This document shows, piece after piece, positions 1 through 9,145 of a stretch of DNA of 64,000 nt. The notes beneath the pieces are model-generated. The model was not told the origin of the DNA, made no database searches, and saw nothing but the letters and a program-made list of their open reading frames with translations. The DNA comes from Chionoecetes opilio. Taxonomy: Eukaryota; Arthropoda; Malacostraca; Decapoda; Majidae. The translations under genes were made by a program, and so were the position numbers. Every line of letters starts with the position of its first letter. Position 1 is the stretch's first letter. The stretch is taken from contig JACEEZ010016456.1 of the NCBI GenBank assembly GCA_016584305.1, forward strand, positions 140,001-204,000, written 5' to 3'.

Positions 1-9
1 TCTTTCATA

Positions 10-267
10 GGTACCTGGAACTGTCGCCGATCGGAACTCTCGCCGCCGTCGTCGAGTGTTCCAATTCTTGATATTACAGGACCCAATATATACATTTAAT
101 CAAGTGTTACCCGTGTTTCTGCATTCAGGGATGAAATACTATCGTTAGCCTGATCAGTTAGGTTAGATTAGGTGCCATTGTCCAGGTTAGGTTAAAATTT
201 CCACATCGACGAGAGTTCTAGTTTGTTGTTTCGGCGAGAATTCCCATCGACGACAGTTCCATAAATC
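10..267. mobile_element. MITE with 8-bp target site duplication (hAT-like)
   Basis: Inverted repeats match at 17-45 and 232-260 with three mismatches over 29 bases (GGAACTGTCG...TCTCGCCG). The same 8-mer CTTTCATA flanks both ends at 2-9 and 268-275. The outermost seven bases of the two ends align without gaps but are poorly conserved. An 8-bp TSD is typical of hAT and P superfamilies. The element is about 258 bp and has no coding capacity. The superfamily is inference; the repeat and TSD are visible. Confidence 0.75.
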
Positions 268-275
268 CTTTCATA

Positions 276-610
276 CCAAAATGTTCATCAAAGCTGCAAA
301 ACCAACGCGGATCACAGAGTACTGAAAAGACGCGTCACAGGCTTTGCATCCACTGAGGAACCTTGTAAGAGTGGTCATTGGGTGGCCTGCTACTATTGTT
401 CCATCATAACGCGTTTGTAGCATTATATTACTGGAGGTCATTTCACTGCAAACAGGCACAACTTGGTGTCAATTCTTTCCATTCAATGCCATCTAATAAA
501 AAATACCGTTTTTTAGGTCTATTTTATTATGTTGTTTTTTCTTTAGCTTCAATAAAAGTAATATCTTGAATTTTTTGTTCTGCTAGTTTCTGCTATTGGT
601 GGTAGCAAGT
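276..610. other. No recognisable feature
   Basis: Unique-looking AT-rich sequence. I see no coding signature, repeat or RNA gene. Confidence 0.5.
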
Positions 611-785
611 TAGTGGTAGTAGTAGCAGAAGTAGTAGTAGTAGTAGCGGAAGTGGTAATAGTAGTAGTAGCAGAAGTGGTAGCAGTAGTTATAGTAGTAG
701 TAGTAGTAGCAGCAGTAGTAACAGTAGAAGTAGTAGTGGTAGTGGTAGCAGTAGTTAGTAGTAGTAGCAGTAGTAGTAGTAGTAG
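611..785 (+). repeat. (TAG)n compound microsatellite, upstream block
   Basis: TAG/GTA triplets with AGC, GGT and AGA interruptions run up to base 785. LINE coding sequence starts immediately after. The same compound repeat, in the same orientation, follows that LINE's 3' end at about 2139. Confidence 0.9.
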
Positions 786-2000
786 TTTCATGGCCTGCAA
801 CATCGGTGGAACTTCGTCATGCGCACCATCCCGGACATCAGCCCTCTCCTCAGACCGCTGGAGGAATCTATAAAGAACACCTTCATACCAGCGTTACTGA
901 GATCTCCCGTCCCGGGGAATGACGCGAGGGCGTTGCTCGAACTCCCTCCAAGACTAGGCGGGATGGGAATCACCTCTCCTGAGAAGGTGGCTGAGGTGGA
1001 GAACCTCAACTCCATCAACCTTACCAGGTCCCTCACGGATATGATCATCGTTCAGGACGCACAAGGTGAAATCGACCAAAGTGTGATCGCTGAGCAAAAG
1101 AAACGATTCTCACGAGACAGGCAGCAAGGGCAGAAGACCAGCCTTGAACACCTTTCGACCATCCTGCCTCCAGACACCGTGAGAAAAATCCACATCGCAC
1201 AGGAGACGGGAGCGTCCAACTGGCTAACATCACTACCAATCAGAGCAAAGGGCTTCAACCTCAACAAACAAGAATTTGTCGATGCCGTTGCTCTGAGGTA
1301 CGGCTGGCCAGTGGAAGGACTCCCCAACACCTGTGTGTGTGGATCCCCCAACAACGTAGACCACACCATGACGTACAAAAAGGGGGGATTCGTGTGTATC
1401 AGGCACGACGAGGTGAGGGACCTGACAGCCAGCATGCTCAGGGAGGTGTGCCACGACGTCTCCACCGAGCCAACCCTTCTGCCTCTAGATGGGGAACTCC
1501 TGCGGTACAGGACAGCCAATGCCGCCCCTGAGGCTCGCGTGGACATCTGTGCTCGGGGATTCTGGACCAGAGGGCAGCGGACCTTTTTGGACATCCGGAT
1601 CTTCGACCCGATGGCCGCCTCCCATCGTGAGCTCTCCCTCGAGGCTGTCCACCACAGGAACGAGCTGGAGAAGATAAGGGCCTATGGCGATAGGATCCTG
1701 CAAGTCGACCATGGTACCTTCACGCCCCTGGTCTTCACCACATCTGGCGGCATGGCCCCCAAGGCTAGGAGCTTCTACTCAAGACTAGCTGACTTGATGT
1801 CAGTAAAGAAGCACCAGCCAAGGAGCTCCGTCGCCGCCTGGATGAGGTGTCGCCTCTCCTTCTCCCTGCTCCGGTCTGCCCTCCTGTGTCTCAGGGGTAC
1901 GAGATACTCCACTCCCTCTAACACGGACATAGGTGACCTCGATTGCGAGGCCACATTGGTAGAGAGTGGGATAAGGGTGGATAGGTTAGGAATAGAGTAG
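786..2000 (+). CDS. C-terminal fragment of LINE polyprotein, restriction-like endonuclease region
   Basis: The frame is open for 405 codons and carries similarity before the first ATG (819): residues such as HGLQHRWNFVMRTIPD fit the family, so the ATG is not a true start. In order there is a leucine-rich segment, a zinc-knuckle-like CVCG...DH motif, KKGGF, an RHD motif, then VDI and LDIRIF spaced like the PD...D core of the restriction-like endonuclease of R2-type LINEs. The conserved Trp/Arg-rich tail (MRCRLSFSLLRSALLCLRG) follows. The final Cys of the expected CCHC knuckle is Tyr here, so this copy is probably inactive. The family is recognised from widespread, poorly named proteins of aquatic animals. 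Assignment to a LINE clade is uncertain. Confidence 0.6.
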   Translation, partial: FHGLQHRWNFVMRTIPDISPLLRPLEESIKNTFIPALLRSPVPGNDARALLELPPRLGGMGITSPEKVAEVENLNSINLTRSLTDMIIVQDAQGEIDQSVIAEQKKRFSRDRQQGQKTSLEHLSTILPPDTVRKIHIAQETGASNWLTSLPIRAKGFNLNKQEFVDAVALRYGWPVEGLPNTCVCGSPNNVDHTMTYKKGGFVCIRHDEVRDLTASMLREVCHDVSTEPTLLPLDGELLRYRTANAAPEARVDICARGFWTRGQRTFLDIRIFDPMAASHRELSLEAVHHRNELEKIRAYGDRILQVDHGTFTPLVFTTSGGMAPKARSFYSRLADLMSVKKHQPRSSVAAWMRCRLSFSLLRSALLCLRGTRYSTPSNTDIGDLDCEATLVESGIRVDRLGIE

Positions 2001-2138
2001 GTTTGTAAATTTAGGGGTAGTTAGTTAGTAAATGTATGTATTTTTAGGGGTAGTTGTAAGGTTGGATGCCACAGTCAATAGCGAGGTGGGGCTATGGCGT
2101 ACCCGCCGCAAATAAAGAGGCGGTGGAGGTATATTGTA
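786..2138 (+). mobile_element. 5'-truncated LINE, 3' part with restriction-like endonuclease, inside (TAG)n
   Basis: The segment begins abruptly at a (TAG)n tract, contains the C-terminal part of a polymerase-type mobile protein, then a short 3' UTR with AATAAA near 2110, and ends in another (TAG)n tract. The stop at 1998-2000 is followed by a repeated TAGGGGTAGTT-type 3' UTR. Absence of the reverse transcriptase core is consistent with 5' truncation during target-primed reverse transcription. Being bracketed by the same microsatellite suggests insertion into a pre-existing (TAG)n tract. Confidence 0.65.
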
Positions 2139-2194
2139 GTTGTGGTAGTAGTAGCAGTAGTAGTAGTAGTAGCAGTAGTAGTAGTAGTAGTAGC

Positions 2195-2227
<33 letters not shown>

Positions 2228-2395
2228 TTCAGCAGAAGTAGTAGCAGTAGTGGTAGTAGTAGCAGTAGTAGTAGTAGTAGTAGTAGTAGTAGTTTCAGCA
2301 GAAGTAGTAGCAGCAGTGGTAGTAGTAGCAGTAGTAGTAGTAGTAGTAGTAGTAGTAGTTTCAGCAGAAGTAGTAGCAGCAGTGGTAGTAGTAGC

Positions 2396-2428
<33 letters not shown>

Positions 2429-2464
2429 TTCAGCAGAAGTAGTAGCAGCAGTGGTAGTAGTAGC

Positions 2465-2518
<54 letters not shown>

Positions 2519-2575
2519 TTCAGCAGAAGTAGTAGCAGCAGTGGTAGTAGTAGCAGTAGTAGTAGTAGTAGTAGC

Positions 2576-2608
<33 letters not shown>

Positions 2609-2644
2609 TTCAGCAGAAGTAGTAGCAGCAGTGGTAGTAGTAGC

Positions 2645-2694
<50 letters not shown>

Positions 2695-2695
2695 C

Positions 2696-2728
<33 letters not shown>

Positions 2729-2959
2729 TTCAGCAGAAGTAGTAGCAGTAGTGGTAGTAGTAGCAGTAGTAGTAGTAGCAGCAGTGGTAGTAGTAGTAGT
2801 AGTAGTAGTAGTAGCAGTAGTAGTAGTAGTAGTAGCAGTAGTAGTAGTAGTAGTAGCAGTAGTAGTAGTAGTAGTAGCAGCAGTGGTAGTAGTAGTAGTA
2901 GTAGTAGTAGTAGCAGTAGTAGTAGTAGTAGTAGCAGTGGTAGTAGTAGTAGTAGCAGC

Positions 2960-2991
<32 letters not shown>

Positions 2992-3050
2992 CAGTAGTAG
3001 TAGTAGTAGTAGCAGTGGTAGTAGTAGTAGTAGCAGCAGTAGTACTAGCA
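2139..3050 (+). repeat. (TAG)n microsatellite with higher-order TTTCAGCAGAAG repeat
   Basis: About 0.9 kb of TAG/CAG/TGG triplets. The interrupting block TTTCAGCAGAAGTAGTAGCA recurs seven times, at 2227, 2293, 2359, 2428, 2518, 2608 and 2728. Spacings are 66, 66, 69, 90, 90 and 120, all multiples of 3. The tract therefore reads as poly-Ser, poly-Val/Ala, poly-Thr or poly-Leu with no stop. These readings are by-products of the triplet repeat and not genes. Confidence 0.95.
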
Positions 3051-3060
3051 ACCCTACTGT

Positions 3061-4110
3061 AAACCACACGAGCGACTCTTAAATAAGGTTAATAAGGCTC
3101 ATGGTATAGATGGGAAGGTTCTTCATTGGATCAGAGCTTGGCTAAGTAATAGGCAACAAAGGGTTACAATTAATGGTTCCAAATCTGAATGGGGACTGGT
3201 GACAAGTGGAGTTCCACAAGGGTCTGTTTTGGGCCCATTACTATTTTTGATTTACATCAACGACTTGGATAGTGGGATTAGCAGTGATATCAGCAAGTTT
3301 GCTGATGATACTAAGTTAGGTAGGATTATTGGATCACAGTCTGACGTAAACATATTGCAGGGAGACTTAGATAAACTTAACGAGTGGGCAGTCAGATGGC
3401 AGATGGAATTTAATATTGATAAATGTAGCGTTATGAATGTTGGTAGAAAAAACCCTGGTAATAGATACACCATAAGCAATGTATCGCTGAAAAGATCAGA
3501 AGGTGAAAAAGATCTTGGAGTGAGGGTGAGCCCAGACCTCCGACCTAGGAAACAATGTATTGAGGCCAGAAATAGAGCTAATAGAGTATTAGGATTCATT
3601 ACCAGAAGTGTTAAAAGTAGAAGTGCGGAAGTTATTCTAAAGCTTTATCTGGCTCTAGTCAGGCCTCACCTAGACTATGCAGTTCAGTTTTGGTCTCCAT
3701 ATTACAGGATGGATATAGTGTTGTTAGAAAAAGTGCAGAGAAGGATGACCAAAATGATACAAGGGATGCGTAACTTTAGTTATGAGAGGAGATTGAAGTT
3801 ATTAAAATTACACTCACTCGAGAGACGCAGAGTAAGGGGCGATCTGATAGAAGTTTTTAAGTGGATAAAGGGATTTAATAAAGGAGAGGTAGGAAAAGTT
3901 CTTACGGCTTTTAACCAGGGTAGAACAAGAAGTAACGGATTCAAGCTGGAAAAGCGTAGATTTAGAAAGGAAATAGGGAAAAACTGGTTCACAAATAGGG
4001 TGGTGAATGAGTGGAATGGTCTCAGTAGACAGGTAGTTAGTGCGGAGTCATTAGGGAGCTTTAAAGGGGAGCTGGATAAGTTCATGGATGGGGATGAAAG
4101 GTGGATGTAG
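3061..4110 (+). CDS. Partial reverse transcriptase, CR1/jockey-like LINE
   Basis: The frame reads KPHERLLNKV...HGIDGKVLHWI, then SGVPQGSVLGPLLFLIYIND and the catalytic FADDTK box (about 3298), followed by the thumb region and the C-terminal signature VVNEWNGLSRQVV...FKGELDKFMD. The first in-frame ATG is not a start; the frame begins inside the palm domain because the copy is truncated. There are no internal stops over 350 codons, so this copy is fairly young. Missing are the endonuclease and the N-terminal half of the RT. The RNA-directed DNA polymerase role is well supported; the clade call rests on the 3' octamers. Confidence 0.85.
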   Translation, partial: KPHERLLNKVNKAHGIDGKVLHWIRAWLSNRQQRVTINGSKSEWGLVTSGVPQGSVLGPLLFLIYINDLDSGISSDISKFADDTKLGRIIGSQSDVNILQGDLDKLNEWAVRWQMEFNIDKCSVMNVGRKNPGNRYTISNVSLKRSEGEKDLGVRVSPDLRPRKQCIEARNRANRVLGFITRSVKSRSAEVILKLYLALVRPHLDYAVQFWSPYYRMDIVLLEKVQRRMTKMIQGMRNFSYERRLKLLKLHSLERRRVRGDLIEVFKWIKGFNKGEVGKVLTAFNQGRTRSNGFKLEKRRFRKEIGKNWFTNRVVNEWNGLSRQVVSAESLGSFKGELDKFMDGDERWM

Positions 4111-4188
4111 GTAGTGTTAGGTGACAGGAACTACCACGTGTAGGCCTCGCGGCCTCTTGTAGCTTCCTTATTTTCTTATGTTCTTATG
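3061..4188 (+). mobile_element. 5'-truncated CR1-like LINE
   Basis: Reverse transcriptase sequence starts just after the (TAG)n tract and runs through a stop at 4110 into a 3' UTR ending in tandem octamers (TTTTCTTATGTTCTTATGT). Short 3' octamer repeats instead of poly(A) are characteristic of the CR1/L2 group. A second, 246-bp copy of the same 3' end is at 6718-6963. Confidence 0.8.
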
Positions 4189-4410
4189 TAAACTGTAAGG
4201 ACAATCTTACAATCCAAAATAAGTGTTTCTCTTAACCAGCATTGGTAAAAAGAAGATAGGGAATTTGTAATTGTAATTGTAATTATAATTGAATTTGTTT
4301 AGCAGTAATTGTAATTGTAATGTAATTACTATCAACAAATGAAATTGTACTTAAGATTGTATTTTTTTTTTATTTTGAAAGTAATTGTAATTGTACTTAA
4401 TTGTTTGAAG
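4189..4410. repeat. AT-rich tract with (TAATTG)n
   Basis: Short imperfect runs of TAATTG/TGTAAT between about 4261 and 4410. No coding signal. Confidence 0.6.
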
Positions 4411-4818
4411 TGTAATTGCTGCCTCCCTGCCTGTCACCCTGTATTACCCCTGGCGGCTCTGGCGGGACAGGTGCGCGGCAGGGAAGGTTGTACACGCGAA
4501 GGATGACGTAAAGGAATCCAAGAATATAAAATAATATTGTTGAATGTATGAAAAGTGTGAAAAAAAGGAAATAATGAATGAGATTGGCTTAGAAAATAAT
4601 AATAACAATGATAATAGTTATAATGACGATAGGTTTTTTTCCCCCTAAACCAATAATCCCTTTCACAAACACGCAGAATAGTGGATCTCAACATGATGCA
4701 GATGATTCACAAACAATCATTACAATGTCCTACAAATACAATGCAATATTACTGTGTCACAATTGTTGGACTTTGATATTGTAAAAATTATAAATGTACA
4801 AGTTTCCTGCGATATTTT
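4411..4818. other. No recognisable feature
   Basis: No long frame with coding character, no clear repeat; AT-rich with a short ATA/ATG-rich run near 4590-4630. Confidence 0.5.
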
Positions 4819-5217
<399 letters not shown>

Positions 5218-5388
5218 CTTTCGCTGACATTACTCCTTTTAACACATATTGTCATTTCTATTATATTTTATCTTAAATATATTATTCACGTATTTTTCTT
5301 TAACATTTGCATCATACAAATATGTGCATGTATACCCGCCCATAGACATATCCAATAACATACATATACTCACGCATACACACATACA

Positions 5389-5419
<31 letters not shown>

Positions 5420-5534
5420 CTCATATTTTATAGTTAAATAATGCAATACTCAGTGTAATATAACTCTCTTCTTTATTCTTTTAGTTCTGTTGTCTATGTC
5501 TTCGGGCGAAATATAATTATCATTACTATTATTA
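5218..5534. repeat. AT-rich spacer with (CATA)n
   Basis: A perfect (CATA)n run lies at about 5384-5418. At 5498-5517 the words CTTCGGGCGAAATATAATTA resemble a segment at 47090-47107, suggesting a shared dispersed repeat. Confidence 0.6.
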
Positions 5535-5632
5535 TTTTAAGGGGAGGAGAGGAGTGGGGGTGGGGGGTTTGGGGGGTAGGGGTGGGGGTGTTAGAGGGGG
5601 GAGGGGAGGTAATGGGGGGTTAAGGATTGTGC

Positions 5633-5719
<87 letters not shown>

Positions 5720-6292
5720 GAATTAAAGTGAGCGATGGAGGAGGAGGAGGAGGATGAGGAGGATAAGGAGGAGGAGGAGGAGGATAGAGGAGGAGGAGGA
5801 GAAGGAGGAGGAGGAGGAGGAGGAGGAGGAGGAGGAGGAGGAGGAGGTAATGTATAAAAAGAATAATGAGATAGATAACCAACCATTTCTATCTTCATTC
5901 CTTCCTTCCTTCCTTCCTCTCTCACTCCTTTCTGAAATCTTCCTCCATTTCTTCCTGCGTCTCATAAATCTTTCTTCCTTCCTTGCTTCCTTTCCTCCAC
6001 CCTCTCATAACTCTTCATTCTTTCTTTCCTTCCTTCATTCCTTCGTTTCATATCTCTCTTTCTTTTTCATCGTCACAAATTTTCCTCTCTCTTTCTCCTC
6101 CTCTTGCAAACTCACATATTCCATCTCTTTCCTCTTTCCTCTTGCCTTCTTTAATCCCTCCTTCCCTCTCCCTCCTCAATTCTTTTTCCCTTCCCTTCTT
6201 CGTTTCTCTTTTTCTCTTCTTTATTTTACACCCTAAAAATATTTCCAACTTCCTTTCCTCCAGATAAAAGCGTACTTCCTCCTTCCCTCCAC

Positions 6293-6375
<83 letters not shown>

Positions 6376-6470
6376 TTTTTTTTTACCTTGCCTATAGTGT
6401 ATAACGTATTCACCCTTTCCTTCCTTCCTTCCTTCCTTCCTTCCTTCCTTCCTTCCTTCACTGATTTACT
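5535..6470. repeat. Purine/pyrimidine low-complexity cluster
   Basis: In order: G-rich block (5535-5625), (GA)n at 5634-5715, (GGA)n at 5727-5848, a C/T-rich block with CTTC words, (CT)n at 6294-6375 and (CTTC)n at 6418-6460. No gene. Confidence 0.9.
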
Positions 6471-6717
6471 CTCTTCCATCCTTCATTCAATACGGTAACA
6501 CACCACCTGTCCGATACCTGTTATATTGATGTGTTATTAATGTATTACTGATGTTTTATTGATGTTATTAAAGGTAGTCAAGGTGTGCTAATGATCTCAC
6601 CTGCGACATTATTTTCACTGTGGAGTTATTATACACTTACTTATCTATTCTTTTTCTATTATTACTCGCTTCCTTGTTAAGCTTACTGTTAATTTACTCA
6701 GCGCTCTATTATGTTGG

Positions 6718-6963
6718 ATTCAAGCTGGAAAAGGTTGATTTAAAAAAGAAATAGGGAAAAACTGGTTCACAAAAAGGGTGGTAAATGATTGGATTGGACT
6801 CAGTAGACAGGTAGTTAGTGCGGAGTCATTGGAGAGCTTTAAATGGAGGCTAGATAAATTCATGGATGGGGATGAAAGGTGGATGTAGGTAGTGTTAAGT
6901 AACAGGAACTACCTCGTGTAGGTCTCGCAGCCTCTTGTAGCTTCCTTGTGTTCTCATGTGTCA
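6718..6963 (+). mobile_element. Short 3' fragment of the CR1-like LINE
   Basis: Aligns over its length with 3938-4188 (GGATTCAAGCTGGAAAA... to CTTCCTTGTGTTCTCATGT). It contains the last ~50 codons, interrupted by small changes, and the 3' UTR. A heavily 5'-truncated relative of the copy at 3061-4188. The preceding 6471-6717 shows nothing recognisable. Confidence 0.85.
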
Positions 6964-7087
6964 AAGAGGATCCGATACTATGTAAGAAAATATATAGAGT
7001 TTATGAATAGACTTATAGAGTTTACAATATCCCATCCGGCCTCATAGTGTTTTATGTTATCTCGGTGATGTAGAATGGAGAGGTTTT

Positions 7088-7207
7088 GAGGTTTTATGGA
7101 TATCACCTACACGAGAGGTTATTATAAGACAGGCATACAAGCTTTAGGAACTTAACAATTTTGAGGTTTTATGGATATCACCTACACAAGAGGTTATTAA
7201 GACAGGT
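7088..7207. repeat. 73-75 bp tandem repeat, left part
   Basis: Two copies start at GAGGTTTTATGGATATCACC (7088 and 7163). Two more copies lie beyond the foldback element at 9043 and 9116, the last split by a LINE. A further partial copy (TCAGGCATACAACCTTTAGG) is at about 11222. The repeat is therefore the original host DNA of this nest. Confidence 0.8.
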
Positions 7208-7849
7208 CAAACAAAGACTACTGTATACTGGACTTGGTACTCGTGCCCCGCGCCAACCCGCACATGACCAGTGGAGGCCAGTTTTGCGATTCCTGACATT
7301 TTCAAACATCACTCCCATCTCCCTTCCTATTGTTTATCAGTATGAATGATATACCGTTATCTTCGTAAATGTTTGTTCTATAATATTATCAAATAAAAAA
7401 CAGTAAAATACACTAAAGAAATATCATTATGAGAGAGTGAAGAAATATGCATGAACTCAATATTCATTTAAACTCTTTGCCATTTAATATTTTGCGAGCA
7501 AACTTTTTACATGAAACATATCAATAGAAGCGGATTTTCATTAGCTTTCCATTGGTATATTTAGTTTTCTGATAAATGAATTAGAACCATGCATAAATTA
7601 GCGTTAACTAAAAATATAACATCATCAATCGGATCGGCAAGTAAAAAAGTGTTCCATGCATACAGTAGACTATGGCATATCAGTATAAATGATACACTGT
7701 TATCTTCGTAAATGTTTGTTCCATAATATTATCAAATAAAAAACTGTGAAATACACTAAAGAAATGCCATTATGAGACTGAAGAAATATGCATGAACTTA
7801 ACTCTTCGCCATTTAACATTTTCGTGAAATCTTTTTTACATGAAACATA

Positions 7850-8465
7850 TCTATAATAATATAATCGAAAGTGTCTGTGTGTGTCCGCTATAGGTTCCGC
7901 CCCCAGTGGCGCAATCCCATCATATGGCACAGTTTTGGAACCAGGTCGACCAGGGGAAGGTTTTAAGGCCACATTGGGGATGAGCCGATCACTTTTAATT
8001 AAAAAAAAAAATAGTATTAGCGAGAATTGTGAAAAAAACAAAATTTACGCGAGATATTTTGCATGAAAAAAGAAAGATATCGAAACGAACGCACGACTGA
8101 CGGACGGTTTCTTTTACTTGAGTCCTATTACTTCAGTCCTATTACTTCACTAGCCTACTTCCTATTACTTCAGAGTTACTTCTGTCCTATTACTTCAGAG
8201 TTACTTCTGTCCTATTACTTCAGAGTACTTCTGTCCTATTACTTCAGAGTTACTTCTGTCCTATTACTTCAGAGTTACTTCTGTCCTATTACTTCAGAGT
8301 TACTTCTGTCCTATTACTTCAGAGTTACTTCTGTCCTATTACTTCAGAGTTACTTCTGTCCTATTACTTCAGTCCTATTACTTCACTAGGTGGGCCGAAG
8401 GCCCACCAAAAGCCCTCCGCAGGAGCTAGCCAAAAAGTCCGCCCGGAGGGCGGCTTTTCGGCTAG
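7850..8465 (+). mobile_element. Non-autonomous Helitron
   Basis: The 5' end TCTATAATAATATAATCGAA and 3' end GGCTAG are the expected Helitron TC...CTAG ends. Near the 3' end, CCGCCCGGAGGGCGG (8439-8453) is a perfect 6-bp stem with a 3-base loop, twelve bases before the terminus, inside a longer imperfect palindrome 8426-8465. The insertion is exactly between A and T: flanks read AAACATA and TCAATA, and the uninterrupted arm at 7521-7536 reads AAACATATCAATA. There is no TSD, as expected. It carries a 25-bp minisatellite and no Rep/Hel gene. Confidence 0.88.
8115..8385 (+). repeat. 25-bp minisatellite inside the Helitron
   Basis: About nine copies of AGAGTTACTTCTGTCCTATT plus ACTTC, with shorter variants at each end. 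Internal minisatellites are common in Helitrons of this kind. Confidence 0.9.
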
Positions 8466-9145
8466 TCAATAATAAAAGCGGAGTTTATTAGCTTTCCATT
8501 GATATATTTCGTTTTCTGATAAATGAATTATAACCATGCATAACTTAGCGTTAACTAAAACAATTACATCATCAATCGGGTAATTTTCCCGATTGATGAG
8601 GTTATTTATTTAGTTAACACTAATTTATGAATAGTACTAATTCATTTATCAGAAAACGAAATATATCAATGGAAAGCTAATGAAAATCCGCTTCTATTGA
8701 TATGTTTCATGTAAAAAGTTTTCTCGCAAAATATTAAATGGCGAAGAGTTTAAATGAATATTGAGTTCATGCATATTTCTTCACTCTCTCATAATGGCAT
8801 TTCTTTAGTGTATTTTGCTGTTTTTTATATGATAATATTATAGAACAAACATTTACGAAGATAACGGTATATCATTTATACTGATAAACCATAGGAAGGG
8901 AGATGGGAGTGATGTTCGAAAATGTCAGGAATCGCAAAACTGGCCTCCACTGGAAGTAGCCCAAAATGAGTAGCAAGTCCAGTATACAGTAGTCTTTGGA
9001 CAGGTATATAAGCTTTAATATATTACGAACTTTTACAATTTTGAGGTTTTATGGATGTCACCTACACGAGAGGTTATTAAGTCAGGCATACAAGCTTTAG
9101 GAACTTAGACAATTTTGAGGTTTTTTGGATATCGCCTACACAAGA

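Larger units (their letters stand above)
7208..8998. mobile_element. Foldback (palindromic) element with duplicated left arm
   Basis: The right arm 8597-8998 is the reverse complement of 7208-7632 and again of 7677-8580 once a nested Helitron is removed. The centre is the palindrome CGGGTAATTTTCCCG at about 8581-8596. The ends start CAAACAAAGACTACTGTATA (left) and finish CAGTAGTCTTTG (right). The 7-mer GACAGGT flanks both ends (7201-7207, 8999-9005). No coding capacity. A related palindrome is at 21521-21945. The superfamily is not identified. Confidence 0.75.

Noticed and set aside
2066..3082. Long poly-Ser, poly-Val, poly-Leu and poly-Thr frames on both strands
   Set aside because: They are the possible readings of the (TAG)n repeat; no independent coding evidence.
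5249..6479. Arg/Glu- or Ser/Leu-rich frames in GA and CT tracts here and elsewhere (14-16 kb, 18 kb, 32 kb, 39 kb, 45 kb, 59 kb)
   Set aside because: Microsatellite readings without conserved sequence.
7850..8465. CRISPR-like array (25-bp repeats)
   Set aside because: Repeats are directly adjacent without spacers and lie within a Helitron; the genome is eukaryotic.
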